Of a DNA stretch of 64,000 nt, positions 36,189 to 44,886 are shown piece after piece. Source of the DNA: Yeosuana aromativorans (GTDB taxonomy: Bacteria > Bacteroidota > Bacteroidia > Flavobacteriales > Flavobacteriaceae); assembly GCF_014646655.1 (NCBI RefSeq), contig NZ_BMNR01000003.1:161049-225048 (forward strand). Direction: 5' to 3'. Every line of letters starts with the position of its first letter. Within the stretch, counting starts at the first letter, position 1. The notes beneath the pieces were generated by a model. It did not search any database and was not told the DNA's origin. It saw nothing but the letters and a program-made list of their open reading frames with translations. A program made the translations under genes and the position numbers.

Positions 36189-39100
36189 TTAACTATTCTC
36201 TACAATATCCCTTTCCTCTTGTGTTAAACCATACAACTCATAGACCATTTCATCTATAGCTTTTTCTGTATGGGTGATTTGGTTTTGTAGCTCTTGGGCT
36301 TTTTTCTTGTTGTTCTCAAAGAGTTCCAACCACTCAAACTCATCTTTTTTGGTCAATGGTGTACCGCCTGCTTTTTTAATGGCTTTGTTGAGTTCTTTTA
36401 TAAAATCTGCAAAGTCTAACTCGTGCCAGTTTTCGAGTTTGCGGGTTAGTTTTTCAAGCTGTAAGCTTATTACAAAATACTTACTAAACTTATTAGTAGA
36501 ATTATTAAACTCTTTGTTTGAATCGAGTAATGAGATTACAAATTCTTTGAAACTCTCTTGCTCCTCTTTGGATATGCTCTTTACTGGAATTGTTCTTATG
36601 TCAGACAAGGTTAATTGAGAAAAATCATCCTTTGAAGCAGTCGTTGAACCTTTTGTTTTCATAAACGAAAACAGCTTACAATTGATTAAAGCCAATAGGT
36701 AATGTATTTCGTATCTATCATCAGTTAGTTTTAAATTATAAATGTCTTTTTTATTGACAAACTCTTCACTTACAAGCGAAGCCATAATTCTAAACTGTCT
36801 ATTAATCAATCTGCGGATAATTATTCTTTCTCCTTGGAAATAAGAATAATCTTTAGGCTTTTCTCTTAAATTATCGCTGTAAAGCACCCAAGAAAATTCT
36901 TCAGACATCTGATACCTTCCCAAATACCCAATAAAATACTTTTTATACCCTTCAATATAATTATCACTAACATCATCTGAATTTGGCAAAATACCTCTTA
37001 TTGAATCACTAATATCATCAAGAGCTATTGTGTCTTTAACTATTTTCGGCTGAAGAGTATAGAAAAAAGGATTTAAAACAACTTTTAAGGAATCTAATTC
37101 CATCCAAAATTTGGATGGAAGTACTAATAAGTTCCTTTCTTCTATCAAACTGGTGTCGAACTTTTCCCGTGCCCCAAATTCTAATACTTTTGAGTTATAC
37201 GAATCTGACTTTTCATTATTGAATACATAGATGCCAGTATCAACATAAGCATCTTTAAACACATCATAAGGAAGTTTAATACCAATTTCTAATTTTAAGT
37301 TTTCGGCAATAAATTTTCTTGTACTATTGTATTTATCACCTGTTTGCCAAGATACAGGAATAATGTAGCTGCAATAAGAAGATACTTTTGTAACTCTACT
37401 TGCTAATTCGATAAATGAAGTATAGATGTCAAAGTTTGATTGAAAACTGAAAAAGTTTACTGTAATATAGTCTCTAACTGATTCAGATAATTTAGCACCA
37501 TAAGGCGGATTCCCAATCACTACATCAAAGCCACCATTTGCAAATATTTGAGGAAATTGTTCCTGCCAGTTAAAAGCTTTATCGCCTGCTACGGTTTTGC
37601 TATCAATTAATGAATTGCCACATTTAATGTTGCTGCTTAAATCGCTTAATTTACGGCGTGGTTGTGCGGTACGCAACCAAAGGGATAGTTTGGCAATTTC
37701 CACCGATTCTTCGTTAAGGTCAACTCCATAAATATTGTTCTCTAAAATGGTGTTTTCTATATCGCTTAATATTAAGCCACCGCCCAATACTTTAGCTTTT
37801 AGTTCATCGATGTAGCGGTGTTCTTTAATAAGGAAATCCAATGCTTGGTTTAAAAACGCACCTGAACCGCAAGCCGGGTCACAAATAGTGATTTGCAGTA
37901 ACCACTCTCTGTAGTTATCTAAAACCTCTAATAGTTGCTTTTTGGTGTTTTGGTGTGTGCCTTTTTTTATCTCGAAATAGGCTTCTTCTTTAAAGCCCAA
38001 TGCTTCTTTTTTCTCTTGGCACAATTTGCCCACCGTATTTTCTACAATGTATTTGGTAATGTATTTGGGCGTGTAGAAAACGCCATCTTTTTTGCGTTTG
38101 CTTTTTTGTTTATCGAACTCGCCACCTTCAATTTCGGCATTAACGCTTTCAATTTCGTTAAGTGAGTTTTCAAAGATGTGCCCTAAAATATTGACATCTA
38201 CCTGACTGCTAAAATCGTATTTAGCGAGTTTATAGGTGTGTTTATACAACAAGTCATCATCTATTTCTAAATTATCGAGAATGGTATCCGGTTTAAACAA
38301 ACCACCATTGTAGGCATAGATTTCGGCTCTTGAGGTTGTGCCTTTTCTACCTTGGTCGAGAAAGTGAAAGTATTGTTTAAACAATCCGTATAATGGACGT
38401 TCGTCTCCAAAATCGATATCAGCCTTCCACTTGTCGAGAATTTGGATAGTTGAGTTTGGTGGTAAGAGGTCTCTATCTTCAGCAAAGAAAATGAACAGAA
38501 AACGGTCTATGAGTTTCTGTGATTTTTTGAATAGTGATAGTTTGACGTTTTTTTCGAGTGCTTTTAGTTCGTTACTATCGTCCTCGTTATGAGATTGCGG
38601 CGCTTCGCTCGCAATGACATTTTGTTTTAGACGTTTGGCATTTCGTTTTACGAGGTCTCTAAAGAGTTCGCGCTTGAAAATGGAATAATCGTTATAAAAC
38701 TGTTTGGTAATCTTGTCTTCCTCCACTAAAGAGGCTTCTTTAATGGTTAGCGGTACATGGTTAAGAATGTTGTCTTTTTGCAAGCATAAGTACATTAAAG
38801 CAAATTCTTCTGGTGCTAACTGAAACAGGTTGAACTCTAAAAACTCGGTAGCATCGTTTATGTAAAACCGCAATTTCTCAAAATTGGATGTAACGACATA
38901 GACACAACCTTTTTGGTTGGCTTTATAATCGAACGCTTGTTTGCGAATGCTTTCTAAATCTTTGGTATTGGTTCCCTTTAGCTCAATAACACCAATGGCT
39001 TTTGCTTCCTTTAAAATGGCTCCATCTGCCTTACCTGCTCCTTTTTGGTTTTTAAACTCGGTAGTAATATTAAAATCAGGTTTCGGATTTAGGGTATAAT

Positions 39101-39287
39101 CCAAGACGTTTACAAACAACTCGTCCAGAAACTTTGCCTGGTATTGTTCTTCTTTAGAGTTTTTGATATTCTCCTGAATGGTAGCATTATGAAAATACTT
39201 GGTGTATTTTTTATAGGCGCGTTCTACTATGGTAACATCTTGTTGGGCTAAATATGTTTTTAATACTGATGTTTGAAATAATGCCAT
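36189..39287 (-). CDS. Type IIG (Eco57I-like) restriction-modification enzyme
   Basis: 1032 aa, one polypeptide with nuclease and methylase. N-terminal PD-(D/E)xK-type site: Asp88 in GKADGAI and Glu102-Leu-Lys104 in GVIELKG. Adenine methyltransferase: DGVFYTPKYI start, motif I CDPACGSGAF (about 470), motif IV VVIGNPPYG (about 590). The C-terminal third is a TaqI-like target recognition region. Residues about 223-234 (NVIASEAPQSHN) come from a REP-like DNA repeat inserted in frame. It is one base downstream of an XRE regulator, probably the controller. Confidence 0.9.
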   Translation of the reverse strand: MALFQTSVLKTYLAQQDVTIVERAYKKYTKYFHNATIQENIKNSKEEQYQAKFLDELFVNVLDYTLNPKPDFNITTEFKNQKGAGKADGAILKEAKAIGVIELKGTNTKDLESIRKQAFDYKANQKGCVYVVTSNFEKLRFYINDATEFLEFNLFQLAPEEFALMYLCLQKDNILNHVPLTIKEASLVEEDKITKQFYNDYSIFKRELFRDLVKRNAKRLKQNVIASEAPQSHNEDDSNELKALEKNVKLSLFKKSQKLIDRFLFIFFAEDRDLLPPNSTIQILDKWKADIDFGDERPLYGLFKQYFHFLDQGRKGTTSRAEIYAYNGGLFKPDTILDNLEIDDDLLYKHTYKLAKYDFSSQVDVNILGHIFENSLNEIESVNAEIEGGEFDKQKSKRKKDGVFYTPKYITKYIVENTVGKLCQEKKEALGFKEEAYFEIKKGTHQNTKKQLLEVLDNYREWLLQITICDPACGSGAFLNQALDFLIKEHRYIDELKAKVLGGGLILSDIENTILENNIYGVDLNEESVEIAKLSLWLRTAQPRRKLSDLSSNIKCGNSLIDSKTVAGDKAFNWQEQFPQIFANGGFDVVIGNPPYGAKLSESVRDYITVNFFSFQSNFDIYTSFIELASRVTKVSSYCSYIIPVSWQTGDKYNSTRKFIAENLKLEIGIKLPYDVFKDAYVDTGIYVFNNEKSDSYNSKVLEFGAREKFDTSLIEERNLLVLPSKFWMELDSLKVVLNPFFYTLQPKIVKDTIALDDISDSIRGILPNSDDVSDNYIEGYKKYFIGYLGRYQMSEEFSWVLYSDNLREKPKDYSYFQGERIIIRRLINRQFRIMASLVSEEFVNKKDIYNLKLTDDRYEIHYLLALINCKLFSFMKTKGSTTASKDDFSQLTLSDIRTIPVKSISKEEQESFKEFVISLLDSNKEFNNSTNKFSKYFVISLQLEKLTRKLENWHELDFADFIKELNKAIKKAGGTPLTKKDEFEWLELFENNKKKAQELQNQITHTEKAIDEMVYELYGLTQEERDIVENS
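38592..38618. repeat. REP-like repeat inside the IIG gene
   Basis: AGATTGCGGCGCTTCGCTCG followed by CAATGAC. It shares the ends AGATTGC and CGCAATGAC and the CGCT core with the intergenic copy at 34291. The reading frame is kept, adding about ten residues between the nuclease and methylase regions. Confidence 0.7.
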
Positions 39288-39617
39288 TTAATAGCTACTG
39301 TTTTTGTTGGTTAAGTTCTTAATTTCTTCTTCTGCTTTTTTGAGGATTTCCGTACTGTTGGATTCATCCTTAATCATTTTAACAATTTTATCTGCCATCC
39401 AAAGTTGTATTAATTCATTTTCACTTTGATTTAAAGCCTTTGCCAAATCCTCTACTTGTTCCTTTCGAGCGCTACGTGTACCGCGTTCAATTTTACTTAA
39501 TAATGCGGTATCGATGTTCATTTGAGACGCTACTTCACGAAGTAATAGTTGCTTCTCTTCCCTTAACTTCCTTATATAATTACCAAATGCCATTTTAGAG
39601 AGATTTTGACTTGTCAA
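39288..39617 (-). CDS. XRE-type controller protein of the IIG system
   Basis: 109 aa. HTH at residues 8-65 (IRKLREEKQLLLREVASQMN, then IDTALLSKIERGTRSARKEQ), followed by a charged helical tail (KMIKDESNSTEILKKAEEEI). The preceding Met at about residue 9 (MAFGNYIRKL) could be the true start. It directly precedes the restriction-modification gene in the same operon, the normal position for a C protein that times restriction after methylation. Confidence 0.83.
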   Translation of the reverse strand: MTSQNLSKMAFGNYIRKLREEKQLLLREVASQMNIDTALLSKIERGTRSARKEQVEDLAKALNQSENELIQLWMADKIVKMIKDESNSTEILKKAEEEIKNLTNKNSSY

Positions 39618-39885
39618 TATTTGTCTAATGTAAGAAAAAGAAATTAAAAGAAACCAAAAAGATATAAACAGTTATTAACGGATAATGAGGGTGTTATAGA
39701 TTTAAGGAAATTTATTTCATTAAAAAGAAATGAGGATTTAAAATCCTCGTTTCCTTAACCGTGTTCGTACGGTTGCTTCGGTGGTCTTTTTCAGGTTTTT
39801 GTTAAAGCAGTAATCTCAAAAGACCTACAGTCAAAATTCTTCCGCTGACGTAATTACTGCATTGAATTTAAGGTATTTATGTGAA
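39618..39885. other. Intergenic region between defence operon and mobile mystery pair
   Basis: Contains a hairpin GAGGATTT (39732-39739) / AAATCCTC (39741-39748) with T-rich sequence on the minus-strand side, a likely terminator for the fic gene to its right. It also holds an 8-bp inverted pair GCAGTAAT (39808) / ATTACTGC (39854). The defence operon promoter should lie in 39618-39700. No gene. Confidence 0.5.
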
Positions 39886-40482
39886 TTATGACTTTGCAAA
39901 ATCAATTAAGGTTCGATATATATTTTTATCAGCTTGTTTTACTGCTTTAAGATACGCTTTACGTGTATCGCTATCTTTAGTGAGATTTGCTGCACCCCAA
40001 GAAAAGGGTTCTTTGCCAAATAGTTTTTCGATAATAATGTCTGCCATCAATCTACTATGTCTCCCATTTCCATTAGGGAAACAATGGATACTTACCAACC
40101 TATGTTTAAAGCGAATAGCGATTTCTTCTGGTGGATAAGTATTGTTCTCTATCCAAAACAGCGTATCATCACAAAGTTCTTTTAATTGCATTGGGATTAG
40201 ATAACTCTTGACCCCTATGTTTTTTTCTGTTTTTCTGAACGTACCAGCCCATGCCCATACATTGCCATACATTCGCTTGTGTAAGTCGCAAATAAATTTC
40301 TCCGTGAATACTTGTTGTGGCTTGAACTTTTTACCAAATATCCACTGTAAGGCTTCTTCGATATTGAGTTGTTCGAACTCATCCAATTCTCCTTTAGTGG
40401 ATATGGTTTCTATAAGTAAGCCCTCTTTTTCTTCTTCATCAATTGGGGTTTGCCCATCTATGTAGTCCAAGTTTAATCCCAT
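39886..40482 (-). CDS. Mobile mystery protein B, Fic-domain protein
   Basis: 198 aa. Fic motif HCFPNGNGRHSR (about 134-145), close to HPFx(D/E)GNGR with Cys for Pro and Asn for the acidic residue; the acid-to-Asn change may alter metal binding. Fic enzymes usually AMPylate target proteins. The pairing with an XRE protein in this order is the mobile mystery A/B pair, probably a toxin-antitoxin-like unit. It overlaps gene A by 10 bp. Confidence 0.85.
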   Translation of the reverse strand: MGLNLDYIDGQTPIDEEEKEGLLIETISTKGELDEFEQLNIEEALQWIFGKKFKPQQVFTEKFICDLHKRMYGNVWAWAGTFRKTEKNIGVKSYLIPMQLKELCDDTLFWIENNTYPPEEIAIRFKHRLVSIHCFPNGNGRHSRLMADIIIEKLFGKEPFSWGAANLTKDSDTRKAYLKAVKQADKNIYRTLIDFAKS

Positions 40483-40931
40483 AGCATTTTTGGCATGTCG
40501 TTTTTAATAATGGTCGTACGTTCCTCAATCGCTTTTTTAATACGCTGTTTAGAGTTTTCTTGATCTTCCAGTTTCATTGTGTTAGATGTTCTTGACACAA
40601 TACGTATTGCCAATTCTTTGGCTTTTCGCTCTATTAAATCATCTAACGTACCATCTTTAGGCACAAAACCATATACCAATTGCATATCGAGCGCACTGGC
40701 AGCATCTTTTAAGGTTTTGAGGGTTATGTTTCCTTCTTTTTCCCTTTTTTCAATCTCCTGTACACTCTGCTTTGTAATGGACAACTTATTTGCCAACTGC
40801 TGTAAAGACATCCCTAAGGACACCCTTACCGCTTTGAGCCAACCTGTTGGTGGTGGTGTTACTTGAGCAGCTGTATTAAACCCTCTTAATTTTCGGTCCA
40901 ATTGTTCTAATTGTAATCGCTTCTTGTTCAT
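40473..40931 (-). CDS. Mobile mystery protein A, XRE-type regulator
   Basis: 152 aa from ATG 40931; the longer frame to 40991 runs through the operator array and is unlikely. HTH at about 35-95 (LGMSLQQLANKLSITKQSVQ, then EIEKREKEGNITLKTLKDAA), preceded by a typical MNKKRLQLEQLDRKL leader. It probably represses its own operon by binding the five palindromes immediately upstream. Confidence 0.87.
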   Translation of the reverse strand: MNKKRLQLEQLDRKLRGFNTAAQVTPPPTGWLKAVRVSLGMSLQQLANKLSITKQSVQEIEKREKEGNITLKTLKDAASALDMQLVYGFVPKDGTLDDLIERKAKELAIRIVSRTSNTMKLEDQENSKQRIKKAIEERTTIIKNDMPKMLWD

Positions 40932-40934
40932 AAT

Positions 40935-41083
40935 GTAAGGCTTTAGACTGACATATTGAATACAAACGTAAGTCTTTAACCTAACATACACAAATATTTA
41001 GTCAGCTTTTAAACTGACAATTACAAATAAAAAGTAAGGCTATAGTCTGACTTAAAAACATTTCTATCAGGTTTTAACCTGAT
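40935..41083 (-). promoter_or_regulatory. Five-copy operator array of mobile mystery protein A
   Basis: Five 18-bp palindromes of consensus GTmAGnnTTTAnnCTGAC start at 40935, 40968, 41001, 41034 and 41066, spaced 33, 33, 33 and 32 bp. The cleanest are GTCAGCTTTTAAACTGAC (41001) and ATCAGGTTTTAACCTGAT (41066). Spacing equals about three helical turns, so bound dimers would line up on one DNA face. Confidence 0.8.
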
Positions 41084-41149
41084 AAAGTATATACCAATAA
41101 GACATACACAACGCGAAAGATTACATTTAAAACCTTGTTGATGGGAAAA

Positions 41150-42592
41150 TCATCCTTTCATTATAAGGTCCACCTCCCGATACACCCGTTCAAAATGCAT
41201 GCTTAGGTCCGCTTCGGAGTAGTTTTTCACGATATTAGGATGGTACCTTTCTATTTTCACCAATTTAAACCGCACCTTCCGGTCCTTCCCGTCGGCAAAG
41301 GCAATGAACTCCCCTTGCCTTAACCTGAAGAAGATGCCGGCACGTCTTTTGGAGACTTCCTTTTCACCTTTGGTGATCCGGCTTTCCAAGCTCAGTCCAT
41401 TGCTCCTGCTGACACTTTTGGTGGGTATCTTGATAAGTTCAAAAAACTGCTCATAATACTTGGCAGTATCCGGATCATTGACCTTTCCAAAAAACTGGTA
41501 CGAGAGGTTGCTCAAGATGGCCTTGCTGGCCTTATCGCCATATAACATATCGTTCTGTATCTTATCCTGCATCACGTACACGGTCGCAATATCATAACTT
41601 CTGAGCGTGGCCGGAATACGGTGCATATTGGGGAGCTTGATGGTCGGCGCCTCTTCCATCAGCACAAAAGAGGACATTCGGTTTCGGACGCTCATTTGCT
41701 TGATCACGGTATGCATGATGGTAGCTATGATGGGCGCATAGGCAGATTCATATTTCGGGTTGTTGACGATGGATATGACCGCCGGGTTAGCCTTGTTGTT
41801 TATATCCAATGGCACCTCGTCCTCTGAGAGTGCCATAAAGATATTTTGGGAGCTTATCTTTTTAAGGGCGTTGGCCAAGGTGCTCTTGACCCCTGCGGTC
41901 TGTTTGTCCGATTCGATCCCACTTATAAAGGCGCTCGCCATGCTTTTTGATGTGATGTTGGAACTTAAAAAAGCGACCAGCTTTTTAGTGCCCATTCCCT
42001 GAAAGAGGGCTATCAAATGTGGCAGGGTGCACTGTTTGGGATATTCCGTCCTGAGTTTCCAGATCAACCCCGCCAACAGGCCCTCCACGGCATCGTTAAA
42101 AAACCGGGTTGTGGCATTTATGGAAGACCCGCCCAGCTCCAATAGGTTCTCCATCAATACCCTGGACAGTTCATTGACACTTTCCTCGTTGGGCAGGTAC
42201 CGTGGGGCTATGGGATTGACCTTGTGATGGACGGTATCAAATGCAATGGTATAGAATGTCACCCTATCATTGTCCTTGAACAAGGGATAGGCCATCTCAG
42301 TAAGCTCAAAATCCTTGTAATCATGGATAATGCCACAGAAACCATGCTTACTGAGATGCTGCAACAGGTTATAGACCACACTTTCTGTTTTGCCACTTCC
42401 AGCCGACCCGATGATGGATACCCCTCTTTTTATATTGTCTATCTTGAACTTGCCCCATTTGATCTTAAAGCGCACTTGGTACTTTTTGTTGGCAATGGTT
42501 CCCCTGTCCTGATACAACAACATAAGGACCATTCCAATGAGCAGCATTGAAATGACCAGATAAACCATGATATTTAACATTGATAAAGTCAT
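41150..42592 (-). CDS. VirD4/TraG-type coupling protein
   Basis: 480 aa. Two N-terminal membrane helices compressed in residues 5-27, Walker A GSAGSGKTE (62-70), Walker B SFVLMEEAPTI. These proteins deliver the relaxase-DNA complex to the secretion channel. It is short for a coupling protein but matches the compact form paired with MobB-type relaxases. It overlaps the relaxase gene by 4 bp, forming a mob operon with it. Confidence 0.88.
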   Translation of the reverse strand: MTLSMLNIMVYLVISMLLIGMVLMLLYQDRGTIANKKYQVRFKIKWGKFKIDNIKRGVSIIGSAGSGKTESVVYNLLQHLSKHGFCGIIHDYKDFELTEMAYPLFKDNDRVTFYTIAFDTVHHKVNPIAPRYLPNEESVNELSRVLMENLLELGGSSINATTRFFNDAVEGLLAGLIWKLRTEYPKQCTLPHLIALFQGMGTKKLVAFLSSNITSKSMASAFISGIESDKQTAGVKSTLANALKKISSQNIFMALSEDEVPLDINNKANPAVISIVNNPKYESAYAPIIATIMHTVIKQMSVRNRMSSFVLMEEAPTIKLPNMHRIPATLRSYDIATVYVMQDKIQNDMLYGDKASKAILSNLSYQFFGKVNDPDTAKYYEQFFELIKIPTKSVSRSNGLSLESRITKGEKEVSKRRAGIFFRLRQGEFIAFADGKDRKVRFKLVKIERYHPNIVKNYSEADLSMHFERVYREVDLIMKG

Positions 42593-43623
42593 ATTCCAAT
42601 GGATCCTGATTCGATGGCCTTGCCAACACCCCGTTTCAATTGCTTGATGGCCTTGAGCACCAATTGGACCTTATTGGTCGGGATGTTCATCAGCGGAGTG
42701 CCCAATCCCGTCTTGCCAAGCAGTTTAAAGGCCATGGCCTTTTCATTGGTCGGCAGTCCCATGATGCTCGCATAATAGCGTTGGGGGTGTTTGGCAAGGG
42801 TTTTTCTGGCCTGGTAGGATTCCACATAGTTGCGTTTATAACCAAACTGTCTGTCAAAGGTCACTTCCGCATTTTTAAAAAAGGTGTCCCTGTCAAAGCC
42901 CCGCTTGACCACCTTGCCGTTCATTTCCACTTCGGAGGCCCTGTACTTGCTGCCCGGGGACAGGCTGTACCTGTTTGATGCATCCTTTCTGCTCACGATG
43001 ATATGGATATGCGATTGTGCCCCTGGTTTTTTCATTCCTTGGGTGACCATCCTGCCGTTCAGTTTATGTGGGGCCTCGGCTTCCAATCGCTTGATTTGCT
43101 GTTGCAATTTTTCAATGTTCCCTTCCAACCTGCCACTTCTTATTAGTTGGACATCGTTCCTTAAGCTGACGATTTTCTTGTGGAAGGGCGCGTTTTCCCG
43201 AATGGCCCTGTCCGTTCCCTTATAGCTGCGCTCGTGTTCGATCTTAGCATAATATTTGATGTCATTGACCGTGATGGCCCTGCCCGCGATCTCCCGGTTA
43301 AAGGCCTTGGCGTAATCCTCCATAATGGCCCTTGTGTATTGTTTCAAATCCCTTGAACGGTCCTGCAACTGCCTTAGCTCACCTTGGCTCGGGCTTACCG
43401 TCAGGGAATAAAACCTGGGCTCTGTTTTTTTTAGTTTGGCCGTGTTGGTGTCAATCCCATGGATGGCTTCTTCCGTTGAAATGGCCTCTCCATTTTGGTT
43501 AAAAAACAGCTCCTGGTCCCCAAGGTCCTTTCCTTCGTTTTCCTTTTCCAGGTAGGCCACAAAATCGGCGACCGACCGATTATAGTTATCGCCCAGTTTC
43601 TGTGGTGTTATAGTGATGTACAT
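42589..43623 (-). CDS. mobB: Relaxase, MobB/DUF5712 family
   Basis: 344 aa. Catalytic region with SHIHIIVSRKD (His-x-His) as the metal-binding histidine cluster, and several Tyr candidates near the N-terminus (TPQKLGDNYNRSVADFVAYL). DUF5712-type relaxases nick oriT in Bacteroidetes mobilisable elements. It overlaps the coupling protein (4 bp) and the upstream BfmA/BtgA gene (38 bp). Confidence 0.8.
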   Translation of the reverse strand: MYITITPQKLGDNYNRSVADFVAYLEKENEGKDLGDQELFFNQNGEAISTEEAIHGIDTNTAKLKKTEPRFYSLTVSPSQGELRQLQDRSRDLKQYTRAIMEDYAKAFNREIAGRAITVNDIKYYAKIEHERSYKGTDRAIRENAPFHKKIVSLRNDVQLIRSGRLEGNIEKLQQQIKRLEAEAPHKLNGRMVTQGMKKPGAQSHIHIIVSRKDASNRYSLSPGSKYRASEVEMNGKVVKRGFDRDTFFKNAEVTFDRQFGYKRNYVESYQARKTLAKHPQRYYASIMGLPTNEKAMAFKLLGKTGLGTPLMNIPTNKVQLVLKAIKQLKRGVGKAIESGSIGI

Positions 43624-44170
43624 GATCCAGTTTTTGTTGTAATCGTTTCAGGTCCGCTTCCGTGGCGTTCAATCGGTAATGTCCCATTCCGAAATTGTTT
43701 CGGACATATTTTATCTTTTTAAGGAGCCCCTTGGTCTCCTCCCCTAAATCACGGTATGCCTCCCGTGTATTGTAATATTCCTTTCGATAATACGCGAGCT
43801 CCTCGTTTTCGGTGATCAATGCGGGCGTTCCAAAATCAAAGCCATCCTCCCCTTCCTTTTCAATTTGTGCCGTTTCCTCAAACAGGGACTGCAAGATGGC
43901 CGTGGTCGGCCTGTGGTGCATCTTCTCGATGTTCTTGATAATGGCGATAACGGCATTGGAGCGTTTGGTGATCTGTCTTTTTAGGGACGTGATGGTCTCC
44001 CCGAGGTTATCCTCTGGCGATACGCCATTCAATTCAAAAAAGTCCACCATATGCAGAAGGGACATGGACTGTGATTTGGAGATCGCTTTGCAGTAACTCC
44101 TGAATTTCCTGGCCACCGAGGTTTTGATGCTCAGGCTCTCAAATCGTTCGTTTTCATATCCCTTGTCCAT
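43586..44170 (-). CDS. BfmA/BtgA-family mobilisation accessory protein
   Basis: 194 aa. A ribbon-helix-helix-like N-terminus (SLSIKTSVARKFRSYCKAI) is followed by a long helical region (SLKRQITKRSNAVIAIIKNI, YYRKEYYNTREAYRDL). This matches the BfmA/BtgA oriT-binding partner of the relaxase. First gene of the mob operon; two identical palindromes lie just upstream. Confidence 0.8.
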   Translation of the reverse strand: MDKGYENERFESLSIKTSVARKFRSYCKAISKSQSMSLLHMVDFFELNGVSPEDNLGETITSLKRQITKRSNAVIAIIKNIEKMHHRPTTAILQSLFEETAQIEKEGEDGFDFGTPALITENEELAYYRKEYYNTREAYRDLGEETKGLLKKIKYVRNNFGMGHYRLNATEADLKRLQQKLDHVHHYNTTETGR

Positions 44171-44226
44171 TTTTCCTTGAAAAATCTGTTGTTTTTATTG
44201 GGCCGAGGCGGTTTTTCCTTGAAAAA
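44170..44226. promoter_or_regulatory. Two identical palindromes upstream of the mob operon
   Basis: TTTTTCCTTGAAAAA occurs at 44170-44184 and 44212-44226 (42 bp apart, four helical turns). The first overlaps the mob start codon region. Likely autoregulatory sites for the RHH-like mobilisation protein. Confidence 0.6.
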
Positions 44227-44610
44227 CCCATAAATGCCCTATTTTCTAAATCGCCTCAATCCTTTGTTTTCATTGGGATTGCACTAAAAATCAAATACCG
44301 TAACATCGCTCTGCGTGTTACCCTCTTGCTATACCTTTTCGTCCCGCTCGCGGGACAAAATTCCAAACAACCCAACGAATCAGCCTGTTTAAAGTCTGCT
44401 CGCATGGGTTGCTTTTTTATGAGAGAAGCATGCCTTATAAATGTATCCATTCGAGTCTTAAAATGAAAACGCGTCTTAGTCTCAAAACACCTGTTTTGGT
44501 GGCAGATTCTATGGAATTTCAAAAAGAGATTCTTGAGAACGTCAAATACTTGGTGGGATCTATTGCAAATGCGTTATGTTTTACGGTTTTGCTAATGAAA
44601 AAAAAGAAAA
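44227..44610. other. Candidate oriT region
   Basis: No convincing gene. It contains the perfect inverted repeat GTCCCGC-TC-GCGGGAC (44341-44356) in an otherwise AT-rich stretch, next to the relaxase operon, where oriT is expected. The nick site cannot be placed by eye. Confidence 0.4.
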
Positions 44611-44640
44611 GAAAAAAGACCCTTGAAAGCTCAAAGGTCT
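44611..44640 (-). terminator. Terminator of the SSB-RadC-65aa gene group
   Basis: Minus strand: 10-bp stem AGACCTTTGA / TCAAGGGTCT (one G-T pair), loop GCTT, then a T-rich run. Confidence 0.8.
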
Positions 44641-44672
44641 CTAAGTTTTAATACGCATTTCAAGATCTCTAT

Positions 44673-44870
44673 TTATATATTAAACACATACTGATAGCTA
44701 TATAAATTTTTAATCGCTTCCTCTTCCAAGATGGTGTTATAATCCAAATGGTTTTCTATGGCGTAGGCTTTCAGGTCCTGTCCGCAGTGCCGTTCCACAT
44801 CGATCTTAGATAAGGCAAGCAATCGGTTTTGGGTGGCTGTATCGAGATTGGTATAATTCAAATAGATCAT
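44673..44870 (-). CDS. 65-aa hypothetical protein downstream of radC
   Basis: ATG 44870; the longer frame to 44927 would run into radC. MIYLNYTNLDTATQNRLLAL, then DLKAYAIENHLDYNTILEEE: short helical protein. It starts 16 bp after the radC stop. Similar-sized proteins accompany RadC in Bacteroidetes conjugative elements; function unknown. Confidence 0.6.
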   Translation of the reverse strand: MIYLNYTNLDTATQNRLLALSKIDVERHCGQDLKAYAIENHLDYNTILEEEAIKNLYSYQYVFNI

Positions 44871-44886
44871 GGTTAAAGATTTTAAA

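Noticed and set aside
40935-41083. CRISPR-like array of regular repeats
   Set aside because: Units are 18-bp palindromes with 15-bp AT-rich spacers, degenerate between copies, no cas genes, and they lie directly upstream of an XRE gene; they are operators.
44256-44522. 88-aa minus-strand ORF in the putative oriT region
   Set aside because: Composition is irregular, it crosses the GC-rich palindrome and has no recognisable domain.
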